Assembly (NCBI GenBank): GCA_902785575.1
Contig: CACZZF010000011.1
Span: 62,001 to 126,000 of the forward strand
DNA: 64,000 nucleotides
Reading direction: 5' to 3'
Source: an uncultured Bacteroidia bacterium
GTDB taxonomy: Bacteria > Bacteroidota > Bacteroidia > Bacteroidales > UBA932
Position 1 is the first letter of the stretch. Each line of letters starts with the position of its first letter. Under the pieces are notes generated by a model. It worked only from the letters and a program-made list of their open reading frames with translations, did no database searches and was not told the DNA's origin. The position numbers and the translations under genes are program-made. Positions 1-8,713 of this stretch are shown here, in pieces.

Positions 1-1
1 C

Positions 2-652
2 TTGTTTCTCCATGGAAAAAGCCTGTCTGGGACCAATCTTGAGAAAGTCCGGGAATATGGCCCCCTTGAAGCCCTTAAATTCGGCCGTAAGATTGATGCC
101 ATAGTCCTGGCTCCTCAGTCACAGGGTGGATGGAGCCCTTCCAGAGTCAAGAAAACTCTGGATTGGACTGAGGCCCGTTACCCTGTCGACACTAACCGGA
201 TTTATGTCTTCGGCATGAGTATGGGTGGCTATGGAACTATCGATTTCACAGGGACTTACCCGGATAAAGTAGCGGCGGCGATCGCTATGTGCGGCGGAGC
301 TGACATCAAGGACGTTTCAGGGTTGAACAAGGTTCCGCTTTGGATCATTCATGGTACCTCGGACTCCGCGGTCTCATGGAAAAGGTCACAGGTTGTTGTG
401 GACGCCATGAAAGCCTCCGGTCCAGCTGACCTTCTTCGCTACGACCTCCATCCGGGGGTAAGTCACTCTTATCTTGGCAGGGTATTCTATATGTCAGAGC
501 CTTACGAGTGGCTGTTCAAGCATTCTCTCTCGGATTCCCTCAGGGCAGTCGACCAGACAATACAGATCACTAAGTACGGCATGTCGAAGGCCTATAAGAG
601 CATGCCGGGAAGGCGTACTCTGAAAGTAGTCGAATACAAAGGGAAAAAGTAA
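2..652 (+). CDS. Alpha/beta-hydrolase (esterase/peptidase-like), C-terminal part
   Basis: The gene enters from beyond the left edge, so only its last 216 or so codons are visible and the true start is not in the window. The nucleophile elbow GMSMGG (Ser at visible residue 73), a later Asp in HGTSDSAV (about 121) and a His in HPGVSHS (about 155) fit the Ser-Asp-His triad of an alpha/beta-hydrolase of the dienelactone hydrolase/predicted-peptidase type. The substrate cannot be read from the sequence. It converges on the minus-strand DUF21 gene with only four bases between stop codons and no clear terminator. Confidence 0.8.
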   Translation: MFLHGKSLSGTNLEKVREYGPLEALKFGRKIDAIVLAPQSQGGWSPSRVKKTLDWTEARYPVDTNRIYVFGMSMGGYGTIDFTGTYPDKVAAAIAMCGGADIKDVSGLNKVPLWIIHGTSDSAVSWKRSQVVVDAMKASGPADLLRYDLHPGVSHSYLGRVFYMSEPYEWLFKHSLSDSLRAVDQTIQITKYGMSKAYKSMPGRRTLKVVEYKGKK

Positions 653-656
653 TCAG

Positions 657-1742
657 TTAATCCTCAGCGGTTTTCTCTTCTTCCTGAGGCAAGTTGATAG
701 TGCGGAAACGCTTCTGGCGACGCTCCCATCTCTCACGGGCGAACTGCTGCATATCGATAGCCTGGTCGTTCTCGTCAATGATCTCGAGTCCAAGGATTGT
801 CTCGATAATATCCTCGAGCGTGACAATACCCTGGAAACATCCATATTCATCGATGATCAGAGCGATCTGCTCGTGTTTTTTCAAAAGCTCCTCCCAAACC
901 TTGCTCAATGAATCCTCCTCATTGAAGAAGGAAACAGGGCGTTTGAACTCCTTGAGCCTCTTGTCGAACTCATCATCCGCAAGACCTTCGAGAGCATCTG
1001 AAAGAAGGATGTAGCCTGTTATATATTCCGGGGAATCGCCGTAGACAGGGATTCTGGAATAATGGAGATACTGGTCGTTCTTGTAGAAGTTCTTGAGCAT
1101 CATGTTTTCCTGTGCGGTGACAGCCACGATTCTGGGCGTCATCGCCTCATAAGCCGGCACATTGTCCAACTTCATGATATTCTGGATAACCTTGTTCTCG
1201 TCAGAGTCGATCACACCCTCCTCCACGCCGATATTGGCCATCGCGGTGACTTCCTCGCGGCTGACGGCGGCCTCATCCTCATCCTTGGAGAGAATCTTGC
1301 CGACAAGGCTGGCCAAGAGCACCAAAGGATACATCAAGACGATCAGAAGCGAGATCATCCTTGTCGCGAAGCCCATCAAATGTTTCCAGTATGAGGTTCC
1401 GATGGTTTTTGGTACGATCTCGGCGAAGACCAGGATCAAAAGAGTCATTATGGCGGAGATGATTCCGAACCATGTGCTGCCGAAAATGATTGTGGCTTGG
1501 CGGCCGACACCGGCGGCGCCAATCGTATTGGCGATCGTGTTTAGTGATAAGATAGCCGCCAGTGGCTTTTCGGTGTCAGTCTTATAATCGAGGAACTTAT
1601 CCGCCAGCTTGTAACCCTGCTCCTTCTTCATCGTGATGAAAGACAGCGGAGTTGACATCAAGGTCGCCTCAAGGATAGAACAGAGGAACGAGACGAGAAG
1701 AGTTCCGAATAAGAATGTCAGCAGCAGTGCCATAAAAACCAA
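657..1742 (-). CDS. DUF21/CBS-domain membrane protein (CNNM/CorC-like)
   Basis: A 361-residue protein with an N-terminal DUF21 transmembrane domain (hydrophobic segments at roughly 1-25, 60-80, 85-112 and 125-150, with the family's AEIVPKT motif near 107-113) followed by a CBS-domain pair (about 195-320). Members of this family are linked to magnesium or other divalent cation homeostasis; Bacteroidetes relatives include GldE. The C-terminal CorC_HlyC domain seen in many homologues is absent: the protein ends soon after the CBS region in a charged tail. It lies 25 bases downstream of the TonB-dependent receptor gene, and could be co-transcribed with it. Transport function is inferred from family only. 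Confidence 0.85.
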   Translation of the reverse strand: MVFMALLLTFLFGTLLVSFLCSILEATLMSTPLSFITMKKEQGYKLADKFLDYKTDTEKPLAAILSLNTIANTIGAAGVGRQATIIFGSTWFGIISAIMTLLILVFAEIVPKTIGTSYWKHLMGFATRMISLLIVLMYPLVLLASLVGKILSKDEDEAAVSREEVTAMANIGVEEGVIDSDENKVIQNIMKLDNVPAYEAMTPRIVAVTAQENMMLKNFYKNDQYLHYSRIPVYGDSPEYITGYILLSDALEGLADDEFDKRLKEFKRPVSFFNEEDSLSKVWEELLKKHEQIALIIDEYGCFQGIVTLEDIIETILGLEIIDENDQAIDMQQFARERWERRQKRFRTINLPQEEEKTAED

Positions 1743-1767
1743 ATATCGTACAAATATAGCACAATAT

Positions 1768-4155
1768 TTAGAATTTCAGACTGATGCTGCCCATGATTGT
1801 CCTGCCTGCCATCGGAATGAAGCCGATCTGGTAATAACGATTGGAATCGGGATGGCCGTAACCTTCAAGAATTGAGGAATACACCCACCCGCTGGTGGCC
1901 TTCCTGGCATTGAATATATTCCCGACATTGAGTCCTACCACAGCCTCCTGGATAAGTAGTTTAGGAAGTCTCAGTGTATAAGAGAGATTGATGTCGGAAA
2001 ATGAATATGCCGGCAGGGATCGGTCATTGTTCCCTGTGTTGTCCAGATATTGCCTAGACACGTAATCCGTGTGCCATACGGCCTTGAACCCCTTGGATTC
2101 GAACCTGATGAATCCGTTCAGAATGGCTGCTGGAGAGAAGGCCAGAGGAGCGTTGTCGTAGTGTATCGGCCTGAATGAATCATCCCAGTCCAAGCTGGCC
2201 ATCTCCGTGAAATCCTTCAGCCGGTTCTCGCTGAGAGCGGCGTTCCCTTCAAGTGTAAGGTAAGGCAGTATGCTCCAGGCCGCCGTCAACTCAATTCCCG
2301 TCCTGAAAGAACTTTTGATGTTGGTCGTGAGCGGCTCCCCTATCTCGCTGAGTTCCCCAGTCTGCACCAGCTGGTTGTCGTAATCCATGTAATAAATGTT
2401 GGCTCCAGCCTGGAAACGCTTGGAAGTGAATTGATAACCAATCTCATAATCCATGACGCTCTCAGCGACCGGGAATGGATATTTGTAGTTGTCCGTGAAA
2501 TTGTCCCTCGACGGCTCCCGGTGACTCATCGCCGCTGAGACATAGGCGTGATTAGGGCCGGAAATCCAGCTGAGACCAAGCTTGGGGTTCAAGAAGTCAT
2601 AGTTCTCATCAACGTTCAGCTCCTGGTTGTACCAGCGGCCTCCCTCATCGTAGAATTTATCGTTGATTCCTGTTGTCTTATAACCAACATGGCGGTACTG
2701 CAGGTCGGCGAATGCTTCCCAATTCTTCCCTATGTGATAAGTTCCTTTGACAAAGGCGCTTCCGTCAAGTTTAGTGGCGTCAGAATCGTAATACTTATAG
2801 TATCCTCCGGAAAGTAGACGGTCAGACATCGCCTGGTCCTTTATGTATGTGAGGAAGCCATAGTGGTTCCCGTCGAAATTCTGAACCGAAAAACCAGAGA
2901 TCAAGTCGATGTTATTCCCTGAATATGAGATATTTCCGACAAGGCCATAAGTGTCCTGGGTGAGGCCTTTGCGCCTGACGAAATCGGTCCTTTTCACCTT
3001 CTCATCAGTGATTCCGAACTTCTTTGGCTTGTTATCCGGACGGAACTCCTCGTAATAGCCATGCCCATGGGTATAGTGAGCGGCCAAGTTGGCCTTCCAA
3101 TTGTCTGATAGATTGAACGCGGCGGAAAGGATATTGTGGTCCTGCCAGAAATTGTCAGTGGTCTTCGGCCAAAGAGTCCCGTCACGCATCGTGTATCTTT
3201 GCGTCACGTAGCCGTTCGCATCCGTCAAGAAAAGCCCGTCATCACCGGTGACTATCCTTTCGTAAAGGCTGTTGAATTGACCCAATCCTTTGTCATAGAG
3301 ATCCTTATATGTCTTTATCCCGGTCTTTGCGGTATAACTCCATGATCCGTCGTCGTAACTTCCGTCCATTAGGCTGTAATCGCCGTTCCCGGCGGTTATC
3401 CCGTTCCAAGCCTGGCCGGTCCTTTCGTAATTACCGATATTCCTGTATTTAAGGATAACGGATCTGCCAAGCCATGTCAAGCCACCATACCAGGATCCGG
3501 ACTTTCCGGCCGTGCCATGGATATAGCCGTCAGTGCTGGTGGTGTGGAAGGCCCCGTCCAAGATAAGATGCCTCCCGATAAGGCCGGAAGACAGTGTCAA
3601 GCCAGTGTTATAAGTGTTGAAACTGCCATATGAGCCGCTAACTATCACAGACGGATTGTATGAGATCGCTTTCGTCCGGAGAGCCACGCTACCTCCGAAA
3701 GCCCCGTCACCATTGGTCGACGTTCCCACTCCCCTCTGGATCTGGATGCTCTCCAGGAAATGACTGTAACTGTTCATGTTAGCCCAAAAAACCGCTTGAT
3801 CCTCCGGGGAGTTTAAAGGCACTCCGTCGATAGTCACATTGATCCTGGAATCGCCCGCTCCCCTGATTCTGAGATAAGTCGTTCCTGTGCCCACTCCATT
3901 CTCACTCCAGGAGAGTACGCCTGGGGTTGAAGAAAGCAGAAATGGAATCTCCTTACCTGTTTTTGAGAAATCGCCCAGAGCCTTGCGGTTGACGTTTGAG
4001 ACAGCGAACGGGGCGTTTCTAGACGCCCTGACACTTTGGACCATAGAAGCTTCCAAAGACTCTGCCTTAGTTGTGTCTCCGGGCGCCTGGGCTAACGCCG
4101 CCCCGGCTTGGATAAAGGTCGCGGCAATGACCGCGGAAAAAAGAAAAACTCGCAT
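1768..4155 (-). CDS. TonB-dependent outer-membrane receptor, probable thiamin uptake
   Basis: The 795-residue product has a signal peptide ending near ALAQA, a plug domain (about 45-165, with the RIRGAGDSRINVTIDGVPL region) and a beta-barrel ending in the outer-membrane signature ISLKF with a terminal Phe. There is no N-terminal carboxypeptidase-regulatory-like domain, so it is not a SusC type. The substrate is inferred from the TPP riboswitch immediately upstream: TPP-controlled TonB-dependent receptors are known in Bacteroidetes as thiamin importers. No inner-membrane thiamin transporter or salvage gene is adjacent. The start ATG sits in the right arm of a hairpin 15 bases past the aptamer. 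Confidence 0.88.
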   Translation of the reverse strand: MRVFLFSAVIAATFIQAGAALAQAPGDTTKAESLEASMVQSVRASRNAPFAVSNVNRKALGDFSKTGKEIPFLLSSTPGVLSWSENGVGTGTTYLRIRGAGDSRINVTIDGVPLNSPEDQAVFWANMNSYSHFLESIQIQRGVGTSTNGDGAFGGSVALRTKAISYNPSVIVSGSYGSFNTYNTGLTLSSGLIGRHLILDGAFHTTSTDGYIHGTAGKSGSWYGGLTWLGRSVILKYRNIGNYERTGQAWNGITAGNGDYSLMDGSYDDGSWSYTAKTGIKTYKDLYDKGLGQFNSLYERIVTGDDGLFLTDANGYVTQRYTMRDGTLWPKTTDNFWQDHNILSAAFNLSDNWKANLAAHYTHGHGYYEEFRPDNKPKKFGITDEKVKRTDFVRRKGLTQDTYGLVGNISYSGNNIDLISGFSVQNFDGNHYGFLTYIKDQAMSDRLLSGGYYKYYDSDATKLDGSAFVKGTYHIGKNWEAFADLQYRHVGYKTTGINDKFYDEGGRWYNQELNVDENYDFLNPKLGLSWISGPNHAYVSAAMSHREPSRDNFTDNYKYPFPVAESVMDYEIGYQFTSKRFQAGANIYYMDYDNQLVQTGELSEIGEPLTTNIKSSFRTGIELTAAWSILPYLTLEGNAALSENRLKDFTEMASLDWDDSFRPIHYDNAPLAFSPAAILNGFIRFESKGFKAVWHTDYVSRQYLDNTGNNDRSLPAYSFSDINLSYTLRLPKLLIQEAVVGLNVGNIFNARKATSGWVYSSILEGYGHPDSNRYYQIGFIPMAGRTIMGSISLKF

Positions 4156-4180
4156 AATAAATCATTATTAATGCGAGGGG
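4145..4180 (-). promoter_or_regulatory. Hairpin overlapping the receptor start codon (riboswitch expression platform)
   Basis: On the minus strand CTCGCATTAATAA can pair with TATTATGCGAG (about 12 pairs, one bulged T, short loop), burying the receptor ATG in the right arm; it is followed by the T-rich run TTTTTCTTTTTT. The left arm CTCGC is also the 3' strand of aptamer P1, so the two helices compete. This could be a translation sequestor or an intrinsic terminator at the very start of the gene. Confidence 0.55.
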
Positions 4181-4291
4181 ACGCCTGTCCGGCGTTATGA
4201 GATTATGCTTCCCTACGGCGGCATTACCCGCGTCAGGTTCAATGGGTATGATCTCAACCGGACGGGCTTTCATGTCCGGTACCCCCGCTTA
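4171..4291 (-). promoter_or_regulatory. TPP riboswitch (THI element)
   Basis: Read on the minus strand, the region contains the conserved TPP aptamer blocks in order: a G-rich P1 5' strand, TTGAGATCATACCC (in place of the usual CTGAGA), TTGAACCTGA, GGTAATGCCGCCGTAGGGAA, and a closing CCCCTCGC strand that pairs with GCGGGGG at the 5' end. It lies between the glutaminyl cyclase-like gene and the TonB-dependent receptor and is oriented to control the receptor. Only about 15 bases separate P1 from the start codon. Confidence 0.95.
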
Positions 4292-4300
4292 TTTCAGACG

Positions 4301-4308
4301 CGAATATA
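4301..4308 (-). promoter_or_regulatory. Putative -7 box for the riboswitch/receptor transcript
   Basis: TATATTCG on the minus strand differs by one base from the Bacteroidetes TAnnTTTG -7 consensus. It sits just past the stop codon of the upstream gene and about ten bases before the riboswitch P1 helix, the expected position for a dedicated promoter. No convincing -33 TTTG was identified. Confidence 0.4.
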
Positions 4309-4309
4309 G

Positions 4310-5077
4310 CTATTTTTTCGCTACAAGTTCCACCTCATAGAGACGTTTCCAGTATTTTCCGGTCAGGAATATCTGTTTTGTCTGAGGATTATAGGCTATA
4401 CCGTTAAGAACGTCGGTATATTCGTCGCGAAGATGCCTCGGGAGCAGACCGGCGCAATCCACAGTGGCTTCCACCGCACCGGTCTCAGGGTTGATAATCA
4501 GGATCATGTCTGTCATGTAGACATTAGCCCAAATCTTCCCGTCAATCCACTCAAGCTCGTTGAGCTGGTTGATCGGCCTGCCGTTCAGCTTGACTGTCAA
4601 TGACTTCTGCTGGCGGTACTGAGTGTCCATCCAGTATAGCCTGGCTGATCCGTCGCTGGCGATCAAGCGCTTCCCGTCAGTAGTCAAGCCCCATCCTTCC
4701 CTCGGATAGCTGAAAGTCTGCTTGTATTCCAGAGTCTTCGCGTCGTAGATGAACGCGACCTTGTTCTGCCAAGTGAGAATGAATATGTTTCCGTCAAGCT
4801 CCACGGAGCCTTCAGCGAAGTATTTCCTCTCGAACCCGAGTTTCTTGAGAGCCTTTCCTGTCGCCGGATCAACTACCCTGAGAGTCGACTCTCCGTACTG
4901 ACCGGTAGTCTCGATCATCTTATCTCCCTGGAAGAAAAGACCTTGGGTATAAGACATTTCGTCATGGGGATACTCCTTCACGACCTTGACCTTATATTCC
5001 TTTACCTTGGCGTCGCAGGATGACCCCGACAGAACCAAAGTGGCTAATATGAAGAATATCAATGTTTTCCAGCGCAT
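4310..5077 (-). CDS. Glutaminyl-peptide cyclotransferase-like lipoprotein
   Basis: The product looks like a plant-type (zinc-independent) glutamine cyclotransferase, a beta-propeller enzyme that converts N-terminal glutamine to pyroglutamate. Visible family features include SYTQGLFF near the N-terminus, repeated propeller blades such as LIASDGSARLYWMD, the segment LNELEWIDGKIWANVY, and VLNGIAYNP near the end. The ATG at 5077 is preferred because it gives a compact signal sequence with a lipobox-like LSGSSC, predicting a lipoprotein; a longer frame upstream adds only ten residues before the hydrophobic stretch. In Bacteroidetes this activity is thought to act on exported proteins whose new N-terminus is Gln. 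Confidence 0.85.
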   Translation of the reverse strand: MRWKTLIFFILATLVLSGSSCDAKVKEYKVKVVKEYPHDEMSYTQGLFFQGDKMIETTGQYGESTLRVVDPATGKALKKLGFERKYFAEGSVELDGNIFILTWQNKVAFIYDAKTLEYKQTFSYPREGWGLTTDGKRLIASDGSARLYWMDTQYRQQKSLTVKLNGRPINQLNELEWIDGKIWANVYMTDMILIINPETGAVEATVDCAGLLPRHLRDEYTDVLNGIAYNPQTKQIFLTGKYWKRLYEVELVAKK

Positions 5078-5130
5078 AGTCACAACAAGCTTTTGTCCAA
5101 ACCACAAATATAATCAAAAATCACTCCAAG

Positions 5131-5832
5131 TTATTCCTTCTCCCCGCAGTACATGCGGCAGATGCCGAAAGAGAAAGACTTGTGTGTCACATTTTTGAAG
5201 CCTGCATTACGTATTTGTTCCATGAACTCATTCTTGCGGGGAAAAGCCTTGACGGATGCGGGAAGGTAAGCGTAAGCCGCCTTGTCGCCCGAGACTTTTC
5301 CTCCGATTACAGGTAGAATACGAAGGAAATAAATATCATAGAACCAGCGGATCACTTTGTTATCAGGCATTGAGAGTTCCAGGATAACGAGTCTGCCGCC
5401 TGGCTTTAGGACTCGCAGGGCCTCTCTCAAACCTTTGTCCCTATCCTCGAAATTCCTTATACCGAAAGCATTGACGACACGATCGAAAGACCCGCTCGCA
5501 AAACTGAGATCCTCGCCATCATCCATCTGCTCTGTAATAATGCTTTCAAGCTTGTTTTTCAATACCTTCTGGCGCATCACTTCAAGCATTTCTTTGGAAA
5601 TGTCAACTCCAGTTATATGGCATTTCCCGATAGCCTTGGCGATAGCGATCGAGAAGTCTCCTGTGCCACATGCCACATCAAGGATATCAGGATTCTCCCC
5701 CGCGTCGATAATCTTGTTAATCGCTTTCCGTCTCCATGACTTGTCAATCGACAGCGACAGGACGTGATTCAAGGAATCATAGTCCTTTGCTATGCTGTCG
5801 AACATCGCTTCTACTTTCTTTTTAGACGGCAT
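5131..5832 (-). CDS. menG: Demethylmenaquinone methyltransferase
   Basis: A 233-residue class I SAM-dependent methyltransferase of the UbiE/MenG family. The N-terminal MFDSIAKDYDSLNH motif, the SAM-binding LDVACGTGDFSIA motif and the later GGRLVILELSMP and YLPASVKAFP motifs are all typical. It catalyses the last step of menaquinone synthesis, methylating demethylmenaquinone, which fits an anaerobe that depends on menaquinone; GlpABC encoded just upstream is a menaquinone-reducing system. Length matches the family. The gene lies between the RNase P RNA and the glutaminyl cyclase-like gene, about 50 bases upstream of the latter. Confidence 0.93.
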   Translation of the reverse strand: MPSKKKVEAMFDSIAKDYDSLNHVLSLSIDKSWRRKAINKIIDAGENPDILDVACGTGDFSIAIAKAIGKCHITGVDISKEMLEVMRQKVLKNKLESIITEQMDDGEDLSFASGSFDRVVNAFGIRNFEDRDKGLREALRVLKPGGRLVILELSMPDNKVIRWFYDIYFLRILPVIGGKVSGDKAAYAYLPASVKAFPRKNEFMEQIRNAGFKNVTHKSFSFGICRMYCGEKE

Positions 5833-5848
5833 GGTAACAAAACAAAAA

Positions 5849-6172
5849 AAGGTGGAGCCGTAAGCCGGTTTCTGTTTTTAAATCCGCCATTTATCTGCGC
5901 GACCTACCCCCTGGCATCGGACGGGCAGCCCTCATCTGCCAGTATATTTGGTTTTGCAGGCCCTGGTGCCGTGCCCGCCGGCTGTCACCAGCCAAGCGTC
6001 GTGAGCTCTTACCTCGCGTTTTCACCCTTGCCGCCGAAGCGGCGGTTGTTTTCTGTCACGGCCGCCCGAGATCTCTCCCGCCTGGGCTTTCCCCAGCAAG
6101 GTGCCCTTCCCTGTCCGGACTTTCCTCACCCCGGAACCGAAGCTCCGGAGCGCGGCGGATCGCCCCACCTTA
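5849..6172 (-). ncRNA. rnpB: RNase P RNA (bacterial class A)
   Basis: On the minus strand the sequence has the RNase P landmarks: the conserved GAGGAAAGTCCGGACA block near the 5' end, a downstream GGGTGAAAACGCGAGGTAAG segment, and near the 3' end a GACC-containing GGTAGGTCGCGC block and AACCGGCTTACGGCTCC. The termini pair: AAGGTGGGGC at the 5' end with GCTCCACCTT at the 3' end forms P1. A long reading frame crosses this stretch on the opposite strand but is a by-product of its GC-rich structure. The RNA is the catalytic subunit for tRNA 5' maturation. Confidence 0.96.
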
Positions 6173-6203
6173 TTTGTGGCGCGAAGATAATAAAAAAGAT
6201 TGA

Positions 6204-7442
6204 CTATGCGTGGTTGGCTGCCACTGTTGCCTCAAGGTCGAGGGCGTCAGCCAGAATGACGATAGGATTCAGGACTGTGTAGCCGGTTGACATCTCGATC
6301 TGCCACTTGCATGTCTCACACTCGCAGCAGACGAAATCCGGAGCCAAGGACTTTATCTGCTCGAAAAGCCTGCTCCCGATCTCTTGGGAATACTTGTAAT
6401 TCTCCTTCTTGAAGCCGTATGTCCCGGCCATGCCGCAGCAGGCGCTGTCCAAGACAGTCAGTGAGACACCTGGGATCATCCCGACAAGAGCCTTAGTGAA
6501 TATGCCCCACCCCAGTTTCTCATTATGGCAAGGCACATGATAGGCGATCCTGGCCCTATAGTCCTCCTTGAAGACAAGTTTCACGGCCCCGGAGTCAACC
6601 AACTCGAAAAGGAATTTCTCGACCATGGTAAGGCTGTCCCTTACTCTGGAATTGTCCACATCAAGCACATCGGGATATTCATCTCGCATCGTGAATATGC
6701 ATGTGGAAGACACTCCCACTATCGGAAGTCCCTCAGAGACAGCCTTCTCAAACACCTTGACATTGTGTTCGGCATGACGTCTGGCAGAGTTCCACATCGC
6801 GTTCGAGATCATCGCCACCCCGCAGCACTTCTCGTCGAGAAGCTCGACTCCATATCCGATAGCGTTCATCACTTTCACGAAAGCTTTCCCCACCTCAGGA
6901 TGCTGGAACTCAGTCGAGCAACCATGGAAGAACGCCACTTTCTTGGAATAATTGTCCTGCTTATCGGCCGCCTCTTTCTTGAACCACCGGATAAAACCCT
7001 TCTGCTGGTACTTGGGAAATGTCCTTCCTCGGTCGATGTCCATCATGACATCAATCACGACTTTGGCAGGTTTAGACGCGGCGATGAAGTTGGCCAAAGG
7101 AGCCACAGGACGGGCGAATTTGCCCATGAAATCAGTACTGGCCAGGATACGATCCCTGAGTTCGGGAATATCATGACCGTAACGCCTTCTGGCGGAATGG
7201 ATCAAATCAGCGATCTTGACCCCCGAAGGACAGGCGACCTCGCATCGTTTGCAGTTCATGCAATATTTCAAGTTCTCGTCGAAGAAGAACTTGTTCTTGA
7301 GGCGTAAACGCTCACCATCAGGTCCGGCTTGCTTAGGTCCAGGATAATGCGGATTGACAGCCACCACAGGGCAATATGCCGTGCAGATCGTGCATTTGAT
7401 GCACTGCTCGAAATTATTGAAACTGACGTTTTTCTCCTGCAT
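6204..7442 (-). CDS. glpC: Anaerobic glycerol-3-phosphate dehydrogenase subunit C
   Basis: A 412-residue iron-sulfur protein with two ferredoxin-like clusters: Cys14/17/20/24 and Cys61/64/67/71, the latter in CMNCKRCEVACPSG. These are followed by two cysteine-rich CCG domains (DEKCCGVAM and DSACCGMAG). GlpC passes electrons from the GlpAB dehydrogenase to menaquinone at the membrane. It is last in the glpABC order, two bases after the glpB stop, so translation is probably coupled. The RNase P RNA begins about 30 bases downstream, leaving no room for a separate terminator. Confidence 0.93.
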   Translation of the reverse strand: MQEKNVSFNNFEQCIKCTICTAYCPVVAVNPHYPGPKQAGPDGERLRLKNKFFFDENLKYCMNCKRCEVACPSGVKIADLIHSARRRYGHDIPELRDRILASTDFMGKFARPVAPLANFIAASKPAKVVIDVMMDIDRGRTFPKYQQKGFIRWFKKEAADKQDNYSKKVAFFHGCSTEFQHPEVGKAFVKVMNAIGYGVELLDEKCCGVAMISNAMWNSARRHAEHNVKVFEKAVSEGLPIVGVSSTCIFTMRDEYPDVLDVDNSRVRDSLTMVEKFLFELVDSGAVKLVFKEDYRARIAYHVPCHNEKLGWGIFTKALVGMIPGVSLTVLDSACCGMAGTYGFKKENYKYSQEIGSRLFEQIKSLAPDFVCCECETCKWQIEMSTGYTVLNPIVILADALDLEATVAANHA

Positions 7443-7444
7443 GG

Positions 7445-8713
7445 CTATTTACCTTCAATTATACTGTCAGCCACACTCAGGGCTGTCATTATGGCCACTC
7501 CTGCCCCGCTCCCCTCGTATAGAGAGTTGCAGCCTCCGACCTCTGATCCTATCACAAACAAATTATCCACAACAGCCCCGTTTCTCATGGGACGGAAGGA
7601 ATCGTCAGTAATCACTCCGAAAGAAGCGTAACCTTGCTCGGAGAAAAAGTCAGGAGCGCACCATTCCGCCCTGTCAGCCGGGAAATCGGTGTCAAGTCCG
7701 AACACCGGCTCGAGGACAGTGTCCGGTGTCGCCTCAAGCCCTTTTCCGAATAGATTACCGCTCGCGAGGACATATTGGTCGGCGGTCAAAGAAATCGAGC
7801 CGAGATTGACAGTGTGGATTCCGGTCACAAGCCCATTCTCGAAAGTGGGGTCGATAGCTGTGTCACCGGCAAGGAAAGTGCCTCCAGCGGACTCAAAAGT
7901 GCGTTTGAGAAGAATTTGGGCACGGATTCCGGGAACTGAGGGAGGCATGGTTCCGACAAACATCACCTCGGCCGGAATCATCTCCTTAAGCCACTCGATA
8001 ACAACCGCTTGGTTGAACCCGAAAACAGCAGGGACAATCACCAGATCCTCCCCGTTGACAAGATCCCTTACTTTCCCGCCGAATTCTTTCCAGTTCGACT
8101 CCTTGCCCATTATCCTGGCGATTCCGACAGAACGCATCTCAGTCGGATTGGACCGGAGACTTTCAACGTCCGCTATAGTCAGGGTCTCTACTCTGCAGGA
8201 AACTCCCCTCTTTTCCAGTCCCTCAGCTATGAATCCAGCATTGAAATCAAGGAAGCCACGGAAATTGACAATCAATGCCTTATTCCAATTTATCTCATCT
8301 TTTGATGGAAGTAAAGTGACATCCTCCATAGCCAGCCAGGCCGGCATGAAAGAACCCATCGGAGTGAGTCTGAAACCGTTTCTCGGGAACTCCGGCTCCG
8401 ATGATGGAGAGCCATGAAGTTTCAGCCCGCATGAGTCGAAAAACTCCGGAATGCCGGAAACATATTCAGAAACCTTCTCGACTCCGATCTTTGAATATGG
8501 ATGATTCTTTGGGAGGAAAGACAACGCTTTCAGGGGTTCACTGACCTCTGTTCCATCCTCAAGCCTGCCGAGAAGCCCGAAAGTGCCGGACGAGAAATGA
8601 AGGGCGTTCTGTCCGGCCGAGACAATAAGGCATTTCTGTCCGGCCCTCTGCGCTTTGATGCCACATACGAGAGAGGCTAGTCCCCCTCCGATTATGATTG
8701 TGTCAAACCTCAT
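7445..8713 (-). CDS. glpB: Anaerobic glycerol-3-phosphate dehydrogenase subunit B
   Basis: An FAD-linked flavoprotein with the N-terminal dinucleotide-binding motif IIIGGGLASLVCG and a C-terminal FVIGSEVGGCNSLYEGSGAG segment typical of GlpB. The ATG at 8713 is preferred over an in-frame extension because it places the Rossmann strand directly at the N-terminus and forms an ATGA overlap with the glpA stop. GlpB is thought to form the dimeric dehydrogenase with GlpA and contact the iron-sulfur subunit GlpC, oxidising glycerol-3-phosphate to dihydroxyacetone phosphate without oxygen. Confidence 0.92.
   Translation of the reverse strand: MRFDTIIIGGGLASLVCGIKAQRAGQKCLIVSAGQNALHFSSGTFGLLGRLEDGTEVSEPLKALSFLPKNHPYSKIGVEKVSEYVSGIPEFFDSCGLKLHGSPSSEPEFPRNGFRLTPMGSFMPAWLAMEDVTLLPSKDEINWNKALIVNFRGFLDFNAGFIAEGLEKRGVSCRVETLTIADVESLRSNPTEMRSVGIARIMGKESNWKEFGGKVRDLVNGEDLVIVPAVFGFNQAVVIEWLKEMIPAEVMFVGTMPPSVPGIRAQILLKRTFESAGGTFLAGDTAIDPTFENGLVTGIHTVNLGSISLTADQYVLASGNLFGKGLEATPDTVLEPVFGLDTDFPADRAEWCAPDFFSEQGYASFGVITDDSFRPMRNGAVVDNLFVIGSEVGGCNSLYEGSGAGVAIMTALSVADSIIEGK

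Noticed and set aside
5764..6282. 172-residue reading frame on the plus strand
   Set aside because: It overlies the RNase P RNA, whose conserved blocks and paired ends explain the sequence fully.
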